DNA from: Nostoc sp. UHCC 0302
GTDB taxonomy: Bacteria; Cyanobacteriota; Cyanobacteriia; Cyanobacteriales; Nostocaceae
Assembly (NCBI RefSeq): GCF_038096175.1
Contig: NZ_CP151099.1
Span: forward strand, 7,046,001-7,110,000
DNA: 64,000 nucleotides
Direction of reading: 5' to 3'
Shown: positions 48,820 to 57,633 of the stretch, one piece after another
Numbering within the stretch: the first letter of the stretch is position 1
Layout of the letters: each line of letters begins with the position of its first letter
The notes under the pieces: generated by a model
The model's input: only the letters and a program-made list of their open reading frames with translations
Told to the model about the DNA's origin: nothing
The model's database searches: none
Position numbers and translations under genes: made by a program

Positions 48820-48865
48820 AGTAGAGACTCAGTTTCAAGTAAATGCTTGATAACTTGTCTCTACT
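48820..48865 (+). terminator. Possible terminator after calA
   Basis: AGTAGAGAC pairs with GTCTCTACT around a 28-base loop, 11 bp after the calA stop. Without a T-run and with a large loop it is a moderate candidate. Confidence 0.4.
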
Positions 48866-48995
48866 CATACAGGAAACGAGTACTTCTATTTTGATAATTT
48901 TGTCTCAGCCAAAAATACGATTAGACCCCTTGCAGAATTCAAAAATTCTAGTAGAGTCTTGATTAACAAGTAATCTATTTAGCAAGAAGTCTAAC

Positions 48996-49856
48996 GTGTT
49001 TTTTTTGTCTATTTTGAAACCGCTGTTTAAACCTTCAGTTAACGCCTTACTGACATTTATGGAAGATGCATCAGTACTAGTTATAGTACTGACATTTTTT
49101 GTTTTCTGGGTAGGATGCTGGTTGCCAGTGGCAGGAATATTAGCAATATTCCTCAATTGGCAACCAAATAAACCTGTGCAGCCAGAGCAAAAGATACCTT
49201 TATTGGTGTCTCTTTACCTATTAGCTCCCCTAATTCTTTGGGGAGTTAATTGGCTGTCTAAGAAATCTTTCTCTGATTATGGCTTTATAGTAAATATTTC
49301 AACTTTAAGTTCTTTAGGGCTAGGTTTAGGCTTGGGCGTGCTGAGTCTAGTCGTTGTCTTTAGTGGGCAATTATGGCTGGGTTGGTGTTCTTTTCAAAAG
49401 TCAAACATCAAGCTAGTGTTACCCATTTTTTTACCAATTTTGTTAATAGCATTGTTAGTCGCTGCTATAGAAGAGTTAGTTTTTCGGGGTTTTCTGTTTA
49501 CAGAATTAGAGCAAGATTATCCAATTTGGCTAGCAGCAGTAATTTCTAGCTTAATTTTTGCCTTGCTACACTTGGTTTGGGAGCAGCGCGAAACCATACC
49601 TCAAATTCCTGGACTGTGGTTAATGGGAATGGTGTTGGTATTAGCACGGTTTTTTGATAGCGGCAATTTAGGTGTAGCTTGGGGACTGCACGCAGGATGG
49701 GTATGGGCGATCGCTACTATAGACACAGCAGGACTGATTACTTACACAGATAAAGTTTCAGATTGGGTTACTGGTAAGAACAAAAAACCTTTAGCTGGTG
49801 TAGCAGGAATTATTTGCATATTAGGAACTGGAGCGATGATCTGGTTTTTCTTGTAA
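48996..49856 (+). CDS. CPBP family intramembrane metalloprotease
   Basis: A 286-residue membrane protein with about eight hydrophobic segments. The CAAX protease/bacteriocin-processing (CPBP, Abi) motifs are EELVFRGFLF (Glu-Glu-x3-Arg, near residue 163), FALLHLVWEQ (His) and GLHAGWVWAI (His). These form the putative glutamic/metal catalytic site within the membrane. Substrates are unknown. The frame starts with GTG at 48996; an ATG at 49059 is an alternative because the first 20 residues are weakly conserved. Confidence 0.88.
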   Translation: MFFLSILKPLFKPSVNALLTFMEDASVLVIVLTFFVFWVGCWLPVAGILAIFLNWQPNKPVQPEQKIPLLVSLYLLAPLILWGVNWLSKKSFSDYGFIVNISTLSSLGLGLGLGVLSLVVVFSGQLWLGWCSFQKSNIKLVLPIFLPILLIALLVAAIEELVFRGFLFTELEQDYPIWLAAVISSLIFALLHLVWEQRETIPQIPGLWLMGMVLVLARFFDSGNLGVAWGLHAGWVWAIATIDTAGLITYTDKVSDWVTGKNKKPLAGVAGIICILGTGAMIWFFL

Positions 49857-50415
49857 AAAAGATTGGGCATGGGGTATTGGGCAGAGAAGCAGAAAAGCAC
49901 AGAATAAATTTTGAATTTTAAATTGACTTATCCGCAAGCCCCTTCTGCCTTTTAGAAGTCCACAGCCCTGATTTTTGAGATAGCGTTAATCTGTGGTTAC
50001 AAATTATAACCGCTGAAATACGTCCAGACATGACAATGATTTGGGATAATTATCTGCGTCCATCAGCGGAAAGTTTGTTGATGCTTCGTAGCTTAAAGCA
50101 GGGTGCATCGGTTTTCGAAAAGTGTGAGTAAAGGCACAGTCTTTACTGAGAACTTTAAGAAACGCCAGAACTTTCCCAGACAACGTTGATCTGTGGTTCC
50201 AACTTGCAAACGCTGAAATACGTTGATGATTTTGAGAAATTATTTGCGTGTATCAGTTTACTCTGTGGCAGTCCTTCGTCGGATATATTCTACGGAGCCA
50301 CTGCTGTGGTGAAGCAGTTGCCTGCAACGGGAAACCGTTTTAGGGCTGGATTCATCGCCTTGGGGGAGTCTCAATTTGCAGTTCAAAATCCACAATCCAC
50401 AATTCACCAAGGGTC
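49857..50415. repeat. Intergenic region with an imperfect direct repeat
   Basis: Two related segments, about 49985-50070 and 50187-50255, share GTTRATCTGTGGTT, AACGCTGAAATACGT and AATTATYTGCGT with 200 bp between starts. No gene is visible; a plus-strand frame at 50186-50449 overlaps the pmbA-like start and is not supported. Confidence 0.5.
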
Positions 50416-51726
50416 ATGGGTTCTGAAAATTTGTCACACGATACACTAGCCGAACAACTGCTGGAACTGGCCATAAAATCTGGAGCAGAAGCTGCTGAGG
50501 TGTATCAGTCGCGATCGCTTTCTCGACCAGTATTTTTTGAAGCAAATCGGCTCAAGCAGCTAGAAACCAGTCAATCTGAAGGCACAGCACTGCGGCTGTG
50601 GCGAAACGGATGTCCAGGACTCACGGTGGCTTACGGTTCTGTCCCTCCGGAGGTGCTGGTAGAACGAGCGATCGCTTTGAGTCAACTTAATCAGCCGGAA
50701 CCAGTGGAATTAGGTACTAACTTTCAGCCATCCTACCCAGATTTAGGAAAAAGTGTGCCTATAGAGGTTTTGGTAGATTGGGGCAAAGAAGCGATCGCCC
50801 TGATTCGCGATGCCTATCCAGATGTTTTATGTAACAGTGACTGGGAATGTGATGTTGAAACTACCAGACTTGTCAACACTAAAGGTTTAGATTGTCACTA
50901 CACTGACACAACCCTTAGTTGCTATATGTCGGCAGAATGGGTACGCGGTGATGATTTCTTGAGTGTTTCCGATGGTCAAACCCAGCGGGGCGAACTGCAA
51001 CCTGAAAGAGTAGCTAACCAAATTTTACAACGGTTAATTTGGTCAAGAGAAAACGTTCCATCCCCTACTGGTCGCGTTCCAGTCTTGTTTACTTCTAAAG
51101 CTGCTGATATGCTTTGGGGAACTGTCCAAGCTGCTTTAAGCGGTAAGCGAGTCTTGGAAGCAGCTTCTCCTTGGGCAGAACGCCTGGGTAAACCAGTAAT
51201 TGCACCCACCCTCACCCTTTATCAAGATCCTGAAGCTGGCCCTTACAGTTGCCCTTTTGATGATGAAGGCACTCCTACTGAGTCTTTAATGTTTATCGAA
51301 AACGGAATATTACGGCATTTCTATTGCGATCGCACTACTGGCCGTCAATTGGGTATTAGCACAACTGGGAATGGTTTTCGCCCTGGTTTGGGTAGCTATC
51401 CTACTCCTGGTTTATTTAATTTCTTGATCCAGCCTGGTTCTGCATCGCTACACGATTTAATTCAACAACTGGATGATGGCTTGATTGTGGATCAAATGCT
51501 CGGTAGTGGTAGCGGTATTTCTGGAGATTTTTCCATCAATGTCGACTTAGGCTACCGTGTGCAAAATGGTCGCGTCATTGGGCGCGTTAAAGATACGATG
51601 GTTGCTGGTAACGTTTACACAGCTCTCAAACAAGTAGTTACACTTGGTGGTGATGCTGATTGGAACGGTTCTTGTTATACTCCATCTCTGATAGTAGAAG
51701 GATTATCTACAACGGGTAGGAGTTGA
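50416..51726 (+). CDS. PmbA/TldD family metallopeptidase-like protein
   Basis: A 436-residue protein of the TldD/PmbA (U62) family, whose members cleave peptides or process modified peptides. The start MGSENLSHDTLAEQLLELAI and the AEAAEVYQSRSLSRPVFFEANRLKQLETSQSEG block fit PmbA. The C-terminal part contains YDRTTG-like segments and the conserved PGLGSYPTPGLFNFLIQPG and DQMLGSGSGISGDFSINVDLGY regions. The HExxxH zinc motif of TldD is not visible, as expected for the PmbA/TldE partner. A tldD partner would be elsewhere. The stop is followed by heptamer repeats. Confidence 0.9.
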   Translation: MGSENLSHDTLAEQLLELAIKSGAEAAEVYQSRSLSRPVFFEANRLKQLETSQSEGTALRLWRNGCPGLTVAYGSVPPEVLVERAIALSQLNQPEPVELGTNFQPSYPDLGKSVPIEVLVDWGKEAIALIRDAYPDVLCNSDWECDVETTRLVNTKGLDCHYTDTTLSCYMSAEWVRGDDFLSVSDGQTQRGELQPERVANQILQRLIWSRENVPSPTGRVPVLFTSKAADMLWGTVQAALSGKRVLEAASPWAERLGKPVIAPTLTLYQDPEAGPYSCPFDDEGTPTESLMFIENGILRHFYCDRTTGRQLGISTTGNGFRPGLGSYPTPGLFNFLIQPGSASLHDLIQQLDDGLIVDQMLGSGSGISGDFSINVDLGYRVQNGRVIGRVKDTMVAGNVYTALKQVVTLGGDADWNGSCYTPSLIVEGLSTTGRS

Positions 51727-51981
51727 GGGACTGGGGACTGGTGATTGGGGACTGGTGATTGGGGACTAGGGACTAGGGATTGGGAGCGAAAGAGTGAAGT
51801 TTTCATACTTCATTAATAAGGTTCAAACGTTCATTAACGGAGTTTCGAGCTTCATTAATGAGGTTCAGATACCAACTGCTGTCATTCATATATCTTCCCT
51901 GCCCCAATCCCTAGTCCCTAGCCCCCAGTCCCCAGTCCCCAATCCCCAATCCCCAATCCCCAGCCCCCAATCCCCAAAATT
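51727..51981. repeat. Heptamer arrays with a 21-bp triplicated core
   Basis: GGGGACT-type units (51729-51781) and their complements (51906-51975) flank a central block. In the centre, CATTAATRAGGTTCA-like sequence is repeated three times at 21-bp spacing between about 51808 and 51870. A 68-codon frame crosses this region, but its ILE-ASN repeats come from the 21-bp units, so I do not call it a gene. Confidence 0.6.
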
Positions 51982-54393
51982 ATGTCGCCTTCTGTTGTGA
52001 TTCAGCGCTTTCGCATTTGGTGGCAGCCGAGAAGAGGTTTAGCGATCGCAGAAGCTTCTGTTATCGGTTTGGTGGCAGCCCTATCAGCGGTTTTTCTGAA
52101 AGTAGGATCGGGATGGCTGGGAACATGGCGAGTCCACAGTGCTGACCTTTTACCAGCATGGCTGGCTTTACCAGCAATTGGTCTTGGCTTTGGGTATCTA
52201 GCTGGTTTATTGGTGGAGAGGTTGGCCCCAGAGGCGGTAGGTAGCGGTATTCCCCACGTTAAGGCCAGTCTTGCTAATGTGCCAGTTACACTATCCTGGC
52301 GTGTGGCAGTTGTCAAGTTAGTCAGTTCAATTATTGCCTTGGGTTCAGGGATAACTTTAGGACGGCAAGGCCCCACTGTCCAAGTAGGGGCAGCTTTAGC
52401 CGCAGGCATGAGTCGCTGGGTTCCAACTTCCCCAGATCATCGGCGGCAAATGATTGCTGCTGGTGCAGGTGCGGGTTTAGCAGCTGCTTTCAATGCCCCG
52501 ATCGCGGGTGTATTGTTTATTGTCGAAGAGTTACTTCAAGATTTATCAGGACTGACCTTGGGAACCGCTATTATTGCCTCATTTATTGGTGGGGTGATAT
52601 CCCGGATGTTGGGTGGTGGCAGTCTGGATCTTAACTTGCAATTTACACAGTCTTTAAGCAGGTTTTCCATTCCCGAAATTCCCTTTTTCCTGCTGTTGGG
52701 TATCATGGCGGGGTTGCTGGGTGCATTGTTTAACCGTGGGTTAATTTTCAGTATTCAATTTTACAAGAGATTACACATTAGCTTGCCCCTACGGGTGGCT
52801 TTAGCTGGATTTGTTTCTGGTATTGTCGTGGCAATGCTCCCTGTTTCTTTCCGTAACAATACTGGTTTAAGAGAATACTTTATTACTGCTGATAATGATC
52901 CTACTTTAGCAGCGATCGCTTTTGCAGCTCAGTTTATCCTGACTTTAGTAGCATTTGGTTCAGGAGCGCCTGGAGGGTTATTTGCTCCTAGTCTGATCTT
53001 GGGTTCTTGCTTAGGACACATAGTTGGGATATGCGAATCCTATGTATTGGGAGAAGGTTCGCTAACTACCTATGCTTTAGCGGGTATGGGCGGATTTTTT
53101 AGTGCTGTTTCTAAAGTACCAATCACGGCAATTGTGATTGTATTTGAGATGACTACAGACTTCAATCTGGTACTACCTTTGATGATTGTGTCTGTAGCAG
53201 CGTATTTAGTTGCAGATAAAGTAGTGCCTGGTTCGCTTTATGAGAAACTTTTGGAATTGAACGGCATTAATCTCGCAAAACAACTTCCTATAGAGGGGAC
53301 ATTAACCAAGTTAACAGCAAAAGATGTAATGCAGGAACGGGTGGAAACTCTAGATGCAGAGATGAGCTTGGATGAAGCGATGCAAGCTTTTGCCCGTTCT
53401 CACCATCGCGGTTTCCCAGTAGTGGAAGACAGCAAACTGGTAGGAATTGTAACGCAAACAGATTTGCTAAAAATCCGCGAACGCAATCTAGCAAGTGATA
53501 TTTCCTTAAAGGAAATTATGACGCCCACACCGATGACGGTAACACCGAGCTATACCTTGGGCAATGTACTGTATTTACTTGATCGCTATCAAATTAGTCG
53601 TTTACCAGTGTTGGATGGACGAAAACTGATTGGGATTATTACCCGTGCAGATATTATCCGAGCAGAAGCAGACCATCTCAATTGTGAAAACGATACTCCA
53701 GGGCCACAACCAGAACCTTCTTATGTAGTTTACCAAACGCGATCGCCTAGTGTTGGCAGAGGGAGATTATTAGTACCGATAGCTAATCCAGAAACAGCAC
53801 GTATCTTGTTGCAAATGGCAACAGCTATTGCTCGCGATCGCTATTACGAAATAGAGTGTGTGCAAGTGATAGTAGTGTCACGCCGTAGTTCCCCAGCAGA
53901 AACCCAGGTAAGAACAGCAAAAAGTCGTCGTTTGCTCAGACAAGCAGAAGTTTTAGCAAGAAAGTGGAAAATTCCCCTGCATACTCAAATTCGAGTTACT
54001 CACGATGTAGCGCAAGCAATTTTAGAGATAATTAACGAACAACATATAGATTTGATTTTAATGGGATGGAAAGGTAATACTTCCACCCCTGGTCGTATTT
54101 TTGGCAATGTTGTAGACACAGTAATTCGCCAAGCTACCTGTGAAGTTGTTTTAGTTAAATTAGGCAAAAGTCAGGCCAAAGGAGTCGAAGAACTTCCCCC
54201 ACTCTCCCACTCCCCCACTCTCCCACTCCCCCACTCTCCCACTCCCCCACTCTCCCACTCTCCCACTCCCCCACTCCCCCACTCTCCCACTCCCCCACTC
54301 CCCCACTCCCCCACTCCCCCACTCTCCCACTCCCCAATTCAACAGCTGGCTAGTACCAATGGCTGGTGGGCCGAATGCGCGATTGGCGATTAA
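51982..54393 (+). CDS. ClC chloride channel/transporter with CBS pair and USP domain
   Basis: A membrane ClC protein with cytoplasmic regulatory domains. The membrane core (residues about 15-430) has GSGIPHV, GRQGPTVQVG, FIVEELLQDL and GAPGGLFAPS, the anion-pathway motifs. The gating-glutamate position (normally GREGP/GKEGP) is Gln129, while the inner proton Glu in FIVEEL is kept. A CBS pair spans about 445-560 (LTAKDVMQERVETLD, IMTPTPMTV), and a universal-stress-protein (USP) domain about 590-730. Then the frame enters an octamer tract that gives PLPHSPTP repeats and ends out of frame. A second USP-like domain continues in another frame at 54338-54739. The intact protein would be near 918 residues. 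Confidence 0.93.
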   Translation: MSPSVVIQRFRIWWQPRRGLAIAEASVIGLVAALSAVFLKVGSGWLGTWRVHSADLLPAWLALPAIGLGFGYLAGLLVERLAPEAVGSGIPHVKASLANVPVTLSWRVAVVKLVSSIIALGSGITLGRQGPTVQVGAALAAGMSRWVPTSPDHRRQMIAAGAGAGLAAAFNAPIAGVLFIVEELLQDLSGLTLGTAIIASFIGGVISRMLGGGSLDLNLQFTQSLSRFSIPEIPFFLLLGIMAGLLGALFNRGLIFSIQFYKRLHISLPLRVALAGFVSGIVVAMLPVSFRNNTGLREYFITADNDPTLAAIAFAAQFILTLVAFGSGAPGGLFAPSLILGSCLGHIVGICESYVLGEGSLTTYALAGMGGFFSAVSKVPITAIVIVFEMTTDFNLVLPLMIVSVAAYLVADKVVPGSLYEKLLELNGINLAKQLPIEGTLTKLTAKDVMQERVETLDAEMSLDEAMQAFARSHHRGFPVVEDSKLVGIVTQTDLLKIRERNLASDISLKEIMTPTPMTVTPSYTLGNVLYLLDRYQISRLPVLDGRKLIGIITRADIIRAEADHLNCENDTPGPQPEPSYVVYQTRSPSVGRGRLLVPIANPETARILLQMATAIARDRYYEIECVQVIVVSRRSSPAETQVRTAKSRRLLRQAEVLARKWKIPLHTQIRVTHDVAQAILEIINEQHIDLILMGWKGNTSTPGRIFGNVVDTVIRQATCEVVLVKLGKSQAKGVEELPPLSHSPTLPLPHSPTPPLSHSPTPPLPHSPTPPLPHSPTPPLSHSPIQQLASTNGWWAECAIGD
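54200..54335 (+). repeat. 17-unit octanucleotide tract within the ClC gene
   Basis: Seventeen consecutive 8-bp units of CACTCCCC or CACTCTCC make 136 bp. Because 8 is not a multiple of three, the translation cycles through all frames every 24 bp and gives an 8-residue repeat (PLPHSPTP/PLSHSPTP). The tract is open in all forward frames. Confidence 0.95.
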
Positions 54394-54739
54394 GTTATTA
54401 CCTGCTTTAGTAACTTTGGGTAACAATCCACAAATTCGCCTCACACGGGTGTTTAAACTATCTGAGTTAAAGCCAGATATGACAGTTTTAGAACAAGCTA
54501 TTAGCCAACTGATGCGTAGCGGTAAATTGTCAAATACTGTAGTTGCTCTCCCAGTTCAAGCTGATTCGGTTTCCGAGGGAGTGATTAATTTAGTCAAAAC
54601 TGAAGGTTACGATGTTGTCGTTTTAGGTGCTTCTCGCGAGGGATTATTACAGCAAGCAATTCAAGGTAATATTCCCGAAGCGATCGCTTCGGGTATAGAG
54701 AGTACAGTGATTTTAGTCCGAGGGGCAATTAATAATTAA
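54338..54739 (+). pseudogene. Detached C-terminal USP domain of the ClC protein
   Basis: The frame reads FNSWLVPMAGGPNARLAIKL, then a USP fold with VTLGNNPQIRLTRVFKL, then GYDVVVLGASREGLLQQAI and ESTVILVRGAI. The ATG at 54359 is the only start, and no ribosome binding site is near it. The sequence matches the expected last domain of a ClC-USP-USP protein but lies in a different frame from the ClC gene because of the octamer tract. Gain of one octamer (or loss of two) would join them. It may also be made by ribosomal slippage or as a separate product. Confidence 0.8.
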
Positions 54740-54751
54740 AATGAGAACCTA

Positions 54752-54857
54752 ATACCAATTTGAAAAAAGAATGCGACAAATAGACCATTTGTAGAGACGC
54801 GATTCATCGCGTCTTCTTCATCCAACGATGTGTTGCAACCATTCATTGAATTGGTAT
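54752..54857. mobile_element. MITE-like repeat, copy 2
   Basis: A 106-bp element with ends ATACCAATT and AATTGGTAT and the same inner blocks as copy 1 at 17614-17710, including GACAAAT, TGTAGAGAC, GCGTCTTC and TGTGTTGCAA. It differs by a 9-bp addition near the GACAAAT block. It lies 12 bp after the USP frame ends. Confidence 0.75.
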
Positions 54858-54939
54858 AAGCCGTGAGAAGAATACCAGAAAATAAACAAAGCCCGCGATC
54901 GCAGGCTTCAAAGCAAAATTATTTTAAGCACTCAAAAGA

Positions 54940-55254
54940 TTAAAAGTTAGAACGTGAACCTGGAGTACCTACAACATCACGGTTACCATAACTCGCGGTT
55001 TCATCGTGTTTGCGGCTCTTGCGACCCAATAACCCAAATAAACCTAGCAAACCTAGCAAACCCCAATCGCCGTCTTGATAATTTCCATCAGTAGCTTGGC
55101 GGTCTGTGGTAGTGGTTGTAGCAGTTCCATCAGTAGTGCTACTTGTTTGAGCAGAAGCCGGCACAATTGTGGGCAGAGTGGCTAAACTTAATGCTATAGC
55201 GCTAATTCCGAGAACTTTAGAGACATTAAAGCGTTTCACGATCACATTCCTCAA
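54940..55254 (-). CDS. WGxxGxxG family small secreted protein
   Basis: A 104-residue protein with a signal peptide (VLGISAIALSLATLPTIVPASAQ), a Thr-rich linker and the segment DWGLLGLLGLFGLLGRKSRK, a WGxxGxxG-type hydrophobic stretch followed by basic residues. This resembles short C-terminal anchoring signals of cyanobacterial proteins. The tail after it (about 20 residues) is hydrophilic. The role is unknown; an envelope location is inferred. Confidence 0.8.
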   Translation of the reverse strand: MRNVIVKRFNVSKVLGISAIALSLATLPTIVPASAQTSSTTDGTATTTTTDRQATDGNYQDGDWGLLGLLGLFGLLGRKSRKHDETASYGNRDVVGTPGSRSNF

Positions 55255-55475
55255 TTAAATTACTGTAAGCAATAGATACAGCTTATTAAGTTTCGGCAAT
55301 AATCGGGTCAACCTTTAGCTGGAAATGTATATCAGCTAAAAGGTGCATCTGTGAGTAAACAAACAAGCATTATGGTAGGAATTGCTCACAATAAACGGGA
55401 AAAACAATATTTTCACAATATTTTTAAGACGATCGCTTCAGAACACTTTTACCAAAGCTCATCTGGTTTAAGGAA

Positions 55476-56447
55476 TTAGTACGATCGCACTGGTGGATTT
55501 TGACATAGTGATAAAAGTAGACATTCCCAAACAAGGCGTGGCTGGGCGTAACAAAGTAAAAACTTACGCACCTGTTCTAGCTGCTTGATAATGCTAGCTT
55601 CATGGCACTCCTGCCAGTAAGACTGTTGAAGATAATCGACTAACCACAGTTGTGCTTCTGTATCTAAATCCCGATCAATTTTCTTAGCTAACTCCAAGGC
55701 TTTGCGGTGAGACGAAGGCACTTTTGCCAAGTCTTGGAGTAATTCTGGAGGTATTTCTTGTAATTGTTTGTAAGATGCGATCGCATTACCAGGACTGCCA
55801 GCAGCTATACTCAACACTGCCTGATGTTGCAATAGTTCCTGATTGCCTATTTGAGTTAATACCTGAGTCAAAGATTGTGTATCTAAGCGATAAAAAGGAA
55901 TGCGTTGACAACGTGAAACTAAGGTTGGCAACACAGACTCAGGTGAAGGTGCAATTAAAATTAATGTTGCCTGTCCTGGTTCTTCTAAAGTTTTGAGCAA
56001 AGCATTCGCTGCGGATTCTGCCATTGTTTGAGCTTCCTCTAACACCACCAAATTCCTCGGTGCTTCCAAAGGCGGACGACTCAGAAACTCAGTAATTTTC
56101 CGAATCTGCTCTAACCTAATTACAGGTGGGGCTTTACGCTTGAGTCCTTTTTCTGCTGCTTCAGTAGCTGTCAGTATTTGTCCCTGGTGTTGATAAGTTG
56201 GTTGCACCCACAATAAATCAGGGTGATTGCCTTGACGTAAACGATTTTGTATAGAAGAAATTAATTGCGGCGCGACAAAACTAGAAAACAGTAACTCTAT
56301 AAAACACCGTGCTGCTAAACTTCGTCCTACACCATCTGGCCCCACAAATAGATAAGCAGGGGCAACCCGATTTTGTCGAACAGCTTGGGTAAGTAATTCT
56401 ATTGCTTGCTTTTGTCCTATAAGTTGTAGAAACGGGTCAGTAGTCAT
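55476..56447 (-). CDS. holB: DNA polymerase III subunit delta'
   Basis: A clamp-loader AAA+ protein of 323 residues. It starts with PFLQLIGQKQAIELLTQAVRQNRVAPAYLFVGPDGVGRSLAAR, which has a Walker-A-like GPDGVGR that lacks the Lys, as is common for delta'. LVVLEEAQTMAESAANALLKTLEEP and LVSRCQRIPF complete the family signature, including the sensor-1 and SRC regions. It works in the replication clamp-loader complex. It is divergent from the CAP-domain gene. Confidence 0.92.
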   Translation of the reverse strand: MTTDPFLQLIGQKQAIELLTQAVRQNRVAPAYLFVGPDGVGRSLAARCFIELLFSSFVAPQLISSIQNRLRQGNHPDLLWVQPTYQHQGQILTATEAAEKGLKRKAPPVIRLEQIRKITEFLSRPPLEAPRNLVVLEEAQTMAESAANALLKTLEEPGQATLILIAPSPESVLPTLVSRCQRIPFYRLDTQSLTQVLTQIGNQELLQHQAVLSIAAGSPGNAIASYKQLQEIPPELLQDLAKVPSSHRKALELAKKIDRDLDTEAQLWLVDYLQQSYWQECHEASIIKQLEQVRKFLLCYAQPRLVWECLLLSLCQNPPVRSY

Positions 56448-56540
56448 TTGTAAAGCAATGTCGTAATTAAGCAGAAGCTAAAATTTAAGAGTCAAAATAA
56501 GACAATTTTGTATCAATATTTTGTTCTAAGTAGTTATATT

Positions 56541-57098
56541 ATGTCCGGCAAATTGCCCCAGATGCTTTGGGTGGTAGGTATTACGTTGATTCCGCTTGTT
56601 TTAACCGGCTGTGAACAAATGATTGAGTATTTGCCACCCTTGCCCAGAATCGAAGTGCCATCAAGTAAACCGCTACAGTCACCACTTCCTGCACAATCTG
56701 GCAACACTGCTCAAATAGAGACAGCAGTACGTCAACGCATTAACAAAGTACGGCAAACAAAAGGTCTGCAACCGCTAGACAACAATGAGAGACTAGCACA
56801 AGTAGCCCGAAACTACAGTCGGCAAATGGCAGAAAAAAACTTCTTCAGTCACACTGGTGCTGATGGTAGCGATTTGCAAGACCGAGTACGTGCTGGTGGC
56901 ATCTCTTACTGGATGGTAGGGGAAAATCTGTTTAAAAGTACCAATGTTCCTCAACCTGTACCAGTAGCAGTTGATGGTTGGATGAAAAGCCCCGGACACC
57001 GAGAGAATATTCTTCGTCCAGTTTTCAGAGAAACGGGTGTGGGAGTTTGGCGAGTTGACAATACTTATTACATTACACAACTGTTTTTGCGCCGTTAG
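56541..57098 (+). CDS. CAP/SCP-domain lipoprotein
   Basis: A 185-residue protein. The signal peptide ends at LVLTGC, a lipobox. The CAP (cysteine-rich secretory/PR-1) domain spans about residues 60-185: RQRINKVRQTKGLQPLDNNERLAQVARNYSRQMAEKNFFSHTG, then GENLFKS, then VDGWMKSPGHRENIL and the closing Tyr-rich strand NTYYITQLFLRR. His residues of the CAP cavity (SHTG and GHRENI) are present. It is likely exported to the envelope; the molecular role of bacterial CAP proteins is not settled. The frame opens with TTG at 56508; the ATG at 56541 fits the signal peptide. Confidence 0.9.
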   Translation: MSGKLPQMLWVVGITLIPLVLTGCEQMIEYLPPLPRIEVPSSKPLQSPLPAQSGNTAQIETAVRQRINKVRQTKGLQPLDNNERLAQVARNYSRQMAEKNFFSHTGADGSDLQDRVRAGGISYWMVGENLFKSTNVPQPVPVAVDGWMKSPGHRENILRPVFRETGVGVWRVDNTYYITQLFLRR

Positions 57099-57633
57099 AT
57101 AGTAATGTGTTGTGTTTTTAATTTGTACATTAAGACGACAGGGGGCCAAGAGGGTTTGTAGGTTTTGCCTAAAATCATAATGATGCAACTTGTAAGCACG
57201 ACAACTGATTAGCAAAAAGGCAAATTGTTTTCTCAAACCCCAGTTTGCGTTCTCAAAACCTTTGATTGCTTTCTCAAAAGCTCTGTTTTATTTCTGATTT
57301 CAGTATATTCAGCAAGCATTTACAGATATTGCTTTCTCAAACTGGGGTTTGCTTACTCATTTCAGTATATTCAGCAAGCATTTACAGATATTGCTTTCTC
57401 AAACTGGGGTTTGCTTACTCATTTCAGTATATTCAGCAAGCATTTACAGATATTGCTTTCTCAAACTGGAGTTTGCTTACTCATTTCAGTATATTCAGCA
57501 AGCAAAATGAATTACGCTCAATTCTCCACGAAAATATGGAAATTATTGAAGAGACAGACTTAAGATAGGTGTAGCGATCGCAATTCGCACTTAAACTACA
57601 AATCTAATCAATCTATTCAAATAAAAATCACTT
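57099..57633. repeat. Intergenic region with 62-bp tandem repeats
   Basis: CAGTATATTCAGCAAGCATT begins at 57301 and recurs at 57363, 57425 and, partly, 57487, an exact 62-bp period. Each unit also holds TTGCTTTCTCAAACTGGGG. A degenerate prelude with TTCTCAAAACC-like sequences starts near 57226. Frames of about 100 codons run through the repeats in all three forward frames and are not genes. Confidence 0.9.

Noticed and set aside
50186-50449. 87-codon plus-strand frame before the PmbA-like gene
   Set aside because: It overlaps the PmbA-like start and derives partly from the direct repeat; no family match.
51794-52000. 68-codon plus-strand frame overlapping the ClC start
   Set aside because: Its residues come from 21-bp and heptamer repeats, and it overlaps the ClC gene.
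54155-54444. Minus-strand frames rich in Gly-Val-Gly-Glu-Trp-Glu repeats
   Set aside because: They are antisense readings of the octanucleotide tract and overlap the ClC gene; no start signal or family is visible.
57301-57505. Possible CRISPR array
   Set aside because: The 62-bp units are contiguous and nearly identical throughout, so there are no unique spacers.
57225-57568. Two overlapping plus-strand frames of about 100 codons
   Set aside because: They are generated by the 62-bp tandem repeats and show the same residues in different frames.
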